Assembly (NCBI GenBank): GCA_027047735.1
Contig: JALTUD010000227.1
Coordinates: forward strand, 1 to 6,720
From: Flavobacteriales bacterium
GTDB taxonomy: Bacteria; Bacteroidota; Bacteroidia; Flavobacteriales_D; Parvicellaceae
Length of the DNA stretch: 6,720 bases
Direction: 5' to 3'
In this document: positions 6,452-6,720 of the stretch, in pieces
How positions within the stretch are numbered: the stretch's first letter is position 1
Layout of the letters: each line of letters starts with the position of its first letter
Notes under the pieces: generated by a model
Databases searched by the model: none
What the model was told of the DNA's origin: nothing
What the model saw: the letters and a program-made list of their open reading frames with translations, nothing else
Made by a program: the position numbers and the translations under genes

Positions 6452-6477
6452 ATACCATTTAAACATTGAAATGGTAT
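6452..6477. repeat. 9-bp hairpin beside the large palindrome
   Basis: Arms ataccattt (6452-6460) and aaatggtat (6469-6477) pair perfectly around an 8-base loop. The hairpin touches the left edge of the palindromic element at about 6477 and lies about 85 bases upstream of the hydrolase start. No T-run follows that would make it a convincing terminator. It could be an operator or part of a larger mobile or structured element. Confidence 0.5.
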
Positions 6478-6680
6478 TATAGATAGGTGTAAAGTTGTTT
6501 TACTCAATACAATTGGCTTTTCGGATAATTTGACGAATTTATTTTTTTCAAGACTTAGGCGTAAAATTTTATTGTAACGGGTTACTGCAAAATTTTACAA
6601 CGACAGTATTGAGAAAAAGAAAACGTCAAAAATTCGTTAAAGCTATTTGTTTTGAGTATTACAACGTACCTACTTTATAA
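6477..6680. repeat. Imperfect palindrome of about 200 bp without coding capacity (MITE-like)
   Basis: Two long arms are reverse complements about a single axis at 6579/6580. Positions 6501-6535 match the reverse complement of 6624-6658 at 26 of 35 bases without a gap, including tactcaa and tttgacg. The core is a perfect 10-bp pairing (6561-6570, gtaaaatttt, with 6589-6598) enclosing a short inner stem (gtaac/gttac, 6574-6585). Beyond the 35-base block, taggt and ttata recur on both sides if one or two gaps are allowed, which extends the arms to about 6477 and 6680. I see no credible gene in 6368-6720. A non-autonomous mobile element, a remnant of insertion-sequence ends, or a structured regulatory region are all possible. 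The final 40 bases (6681-6720) show nothing I can identify. Confidence 0.6.
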
Positions 6681-6720
6681 GCCCGATACGCAGGCGAGCA
6701 AAAATTACCGGTTGCGGTTT

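Noticed and set aside
1..6720. CRISPR array, tRNA, rRNA or transposase gene
   Set aside because: No regularly spaced direct repeats, no tRNA- or rRNA-like segments, and no transposase motifs were seen.

Overview
The window looks like chromosomal DNA of a Bacteroidota member, most likely class Flavobacteriia. It is AT-rich. One secreted protein carries a C-terminal type IX secretion (T9SS) sorting domain, which is restricted to this phylum. The lipoprotein is of the DUF4292 type common in Flavobacteriia, and several starts are preceded by TAnnTTTG, the Bacteroidota -7 promoter element, rather than by a Shine-Dalgarno site. The six recognisable genes are mostly ordinary cell-envelope genes; the unusual content is in the intergenic DNA.

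Layout. Positions 1-226 hold a small hairpin and copy 1 of a structured repeat (42-191). A two-gene minus-strand operon follows: a DUF4292 lipoprotein (1423-2244) and an EnvC-like murein hydrolase activator (227-1423), joined by a TAATG stop/start overlap. Copy 2 of the repeat (2266-2404, minus strand) lies just upstream of the operon, so the two copies bracket it in inverted orientation. A plus-strand gene for a membrane-anchored M23 endopeptidase (2631-3530) has a near-consensus promoter so close to its ATG that the mRNA may be leaderless. It overlaps tail-to-tail with a second minus-strand operon: a secreted alpha/beta hydrolase with a T9SS domain (4916-6367), a KdsC-like HAD phosphatase (4203-4913) and LolD, the lipoprotein-release ATPase (3517-4170). 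The last 353 bases have no gene but contain a roughly 200-bp imperfect palindrome (about 6477-6680).

Function. The EnvC-like protein has lost most catalytic residues of its M23 domain and is probably an amidase activator, whereas the M23 protein at 2631 keeps all of them. LolD and the lipoprotein both concern outer-membrane lipoprotein biology, but no partner permease is in the window.

The best candidate for something undescribed is the paired repeat. The two copies share conserved outer sequences, a 12-bp stem and a 27-position stem capped by GAGA, with the same single T.T mismatch. Their stem sequences differ at twelve paired positions, and every difference is compensated on the other arm. 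This indicates selection on structure, as RNA or as folded single-stranded DNA. It may belong to a known family such as Rfam Flavo-1, which I could not check.
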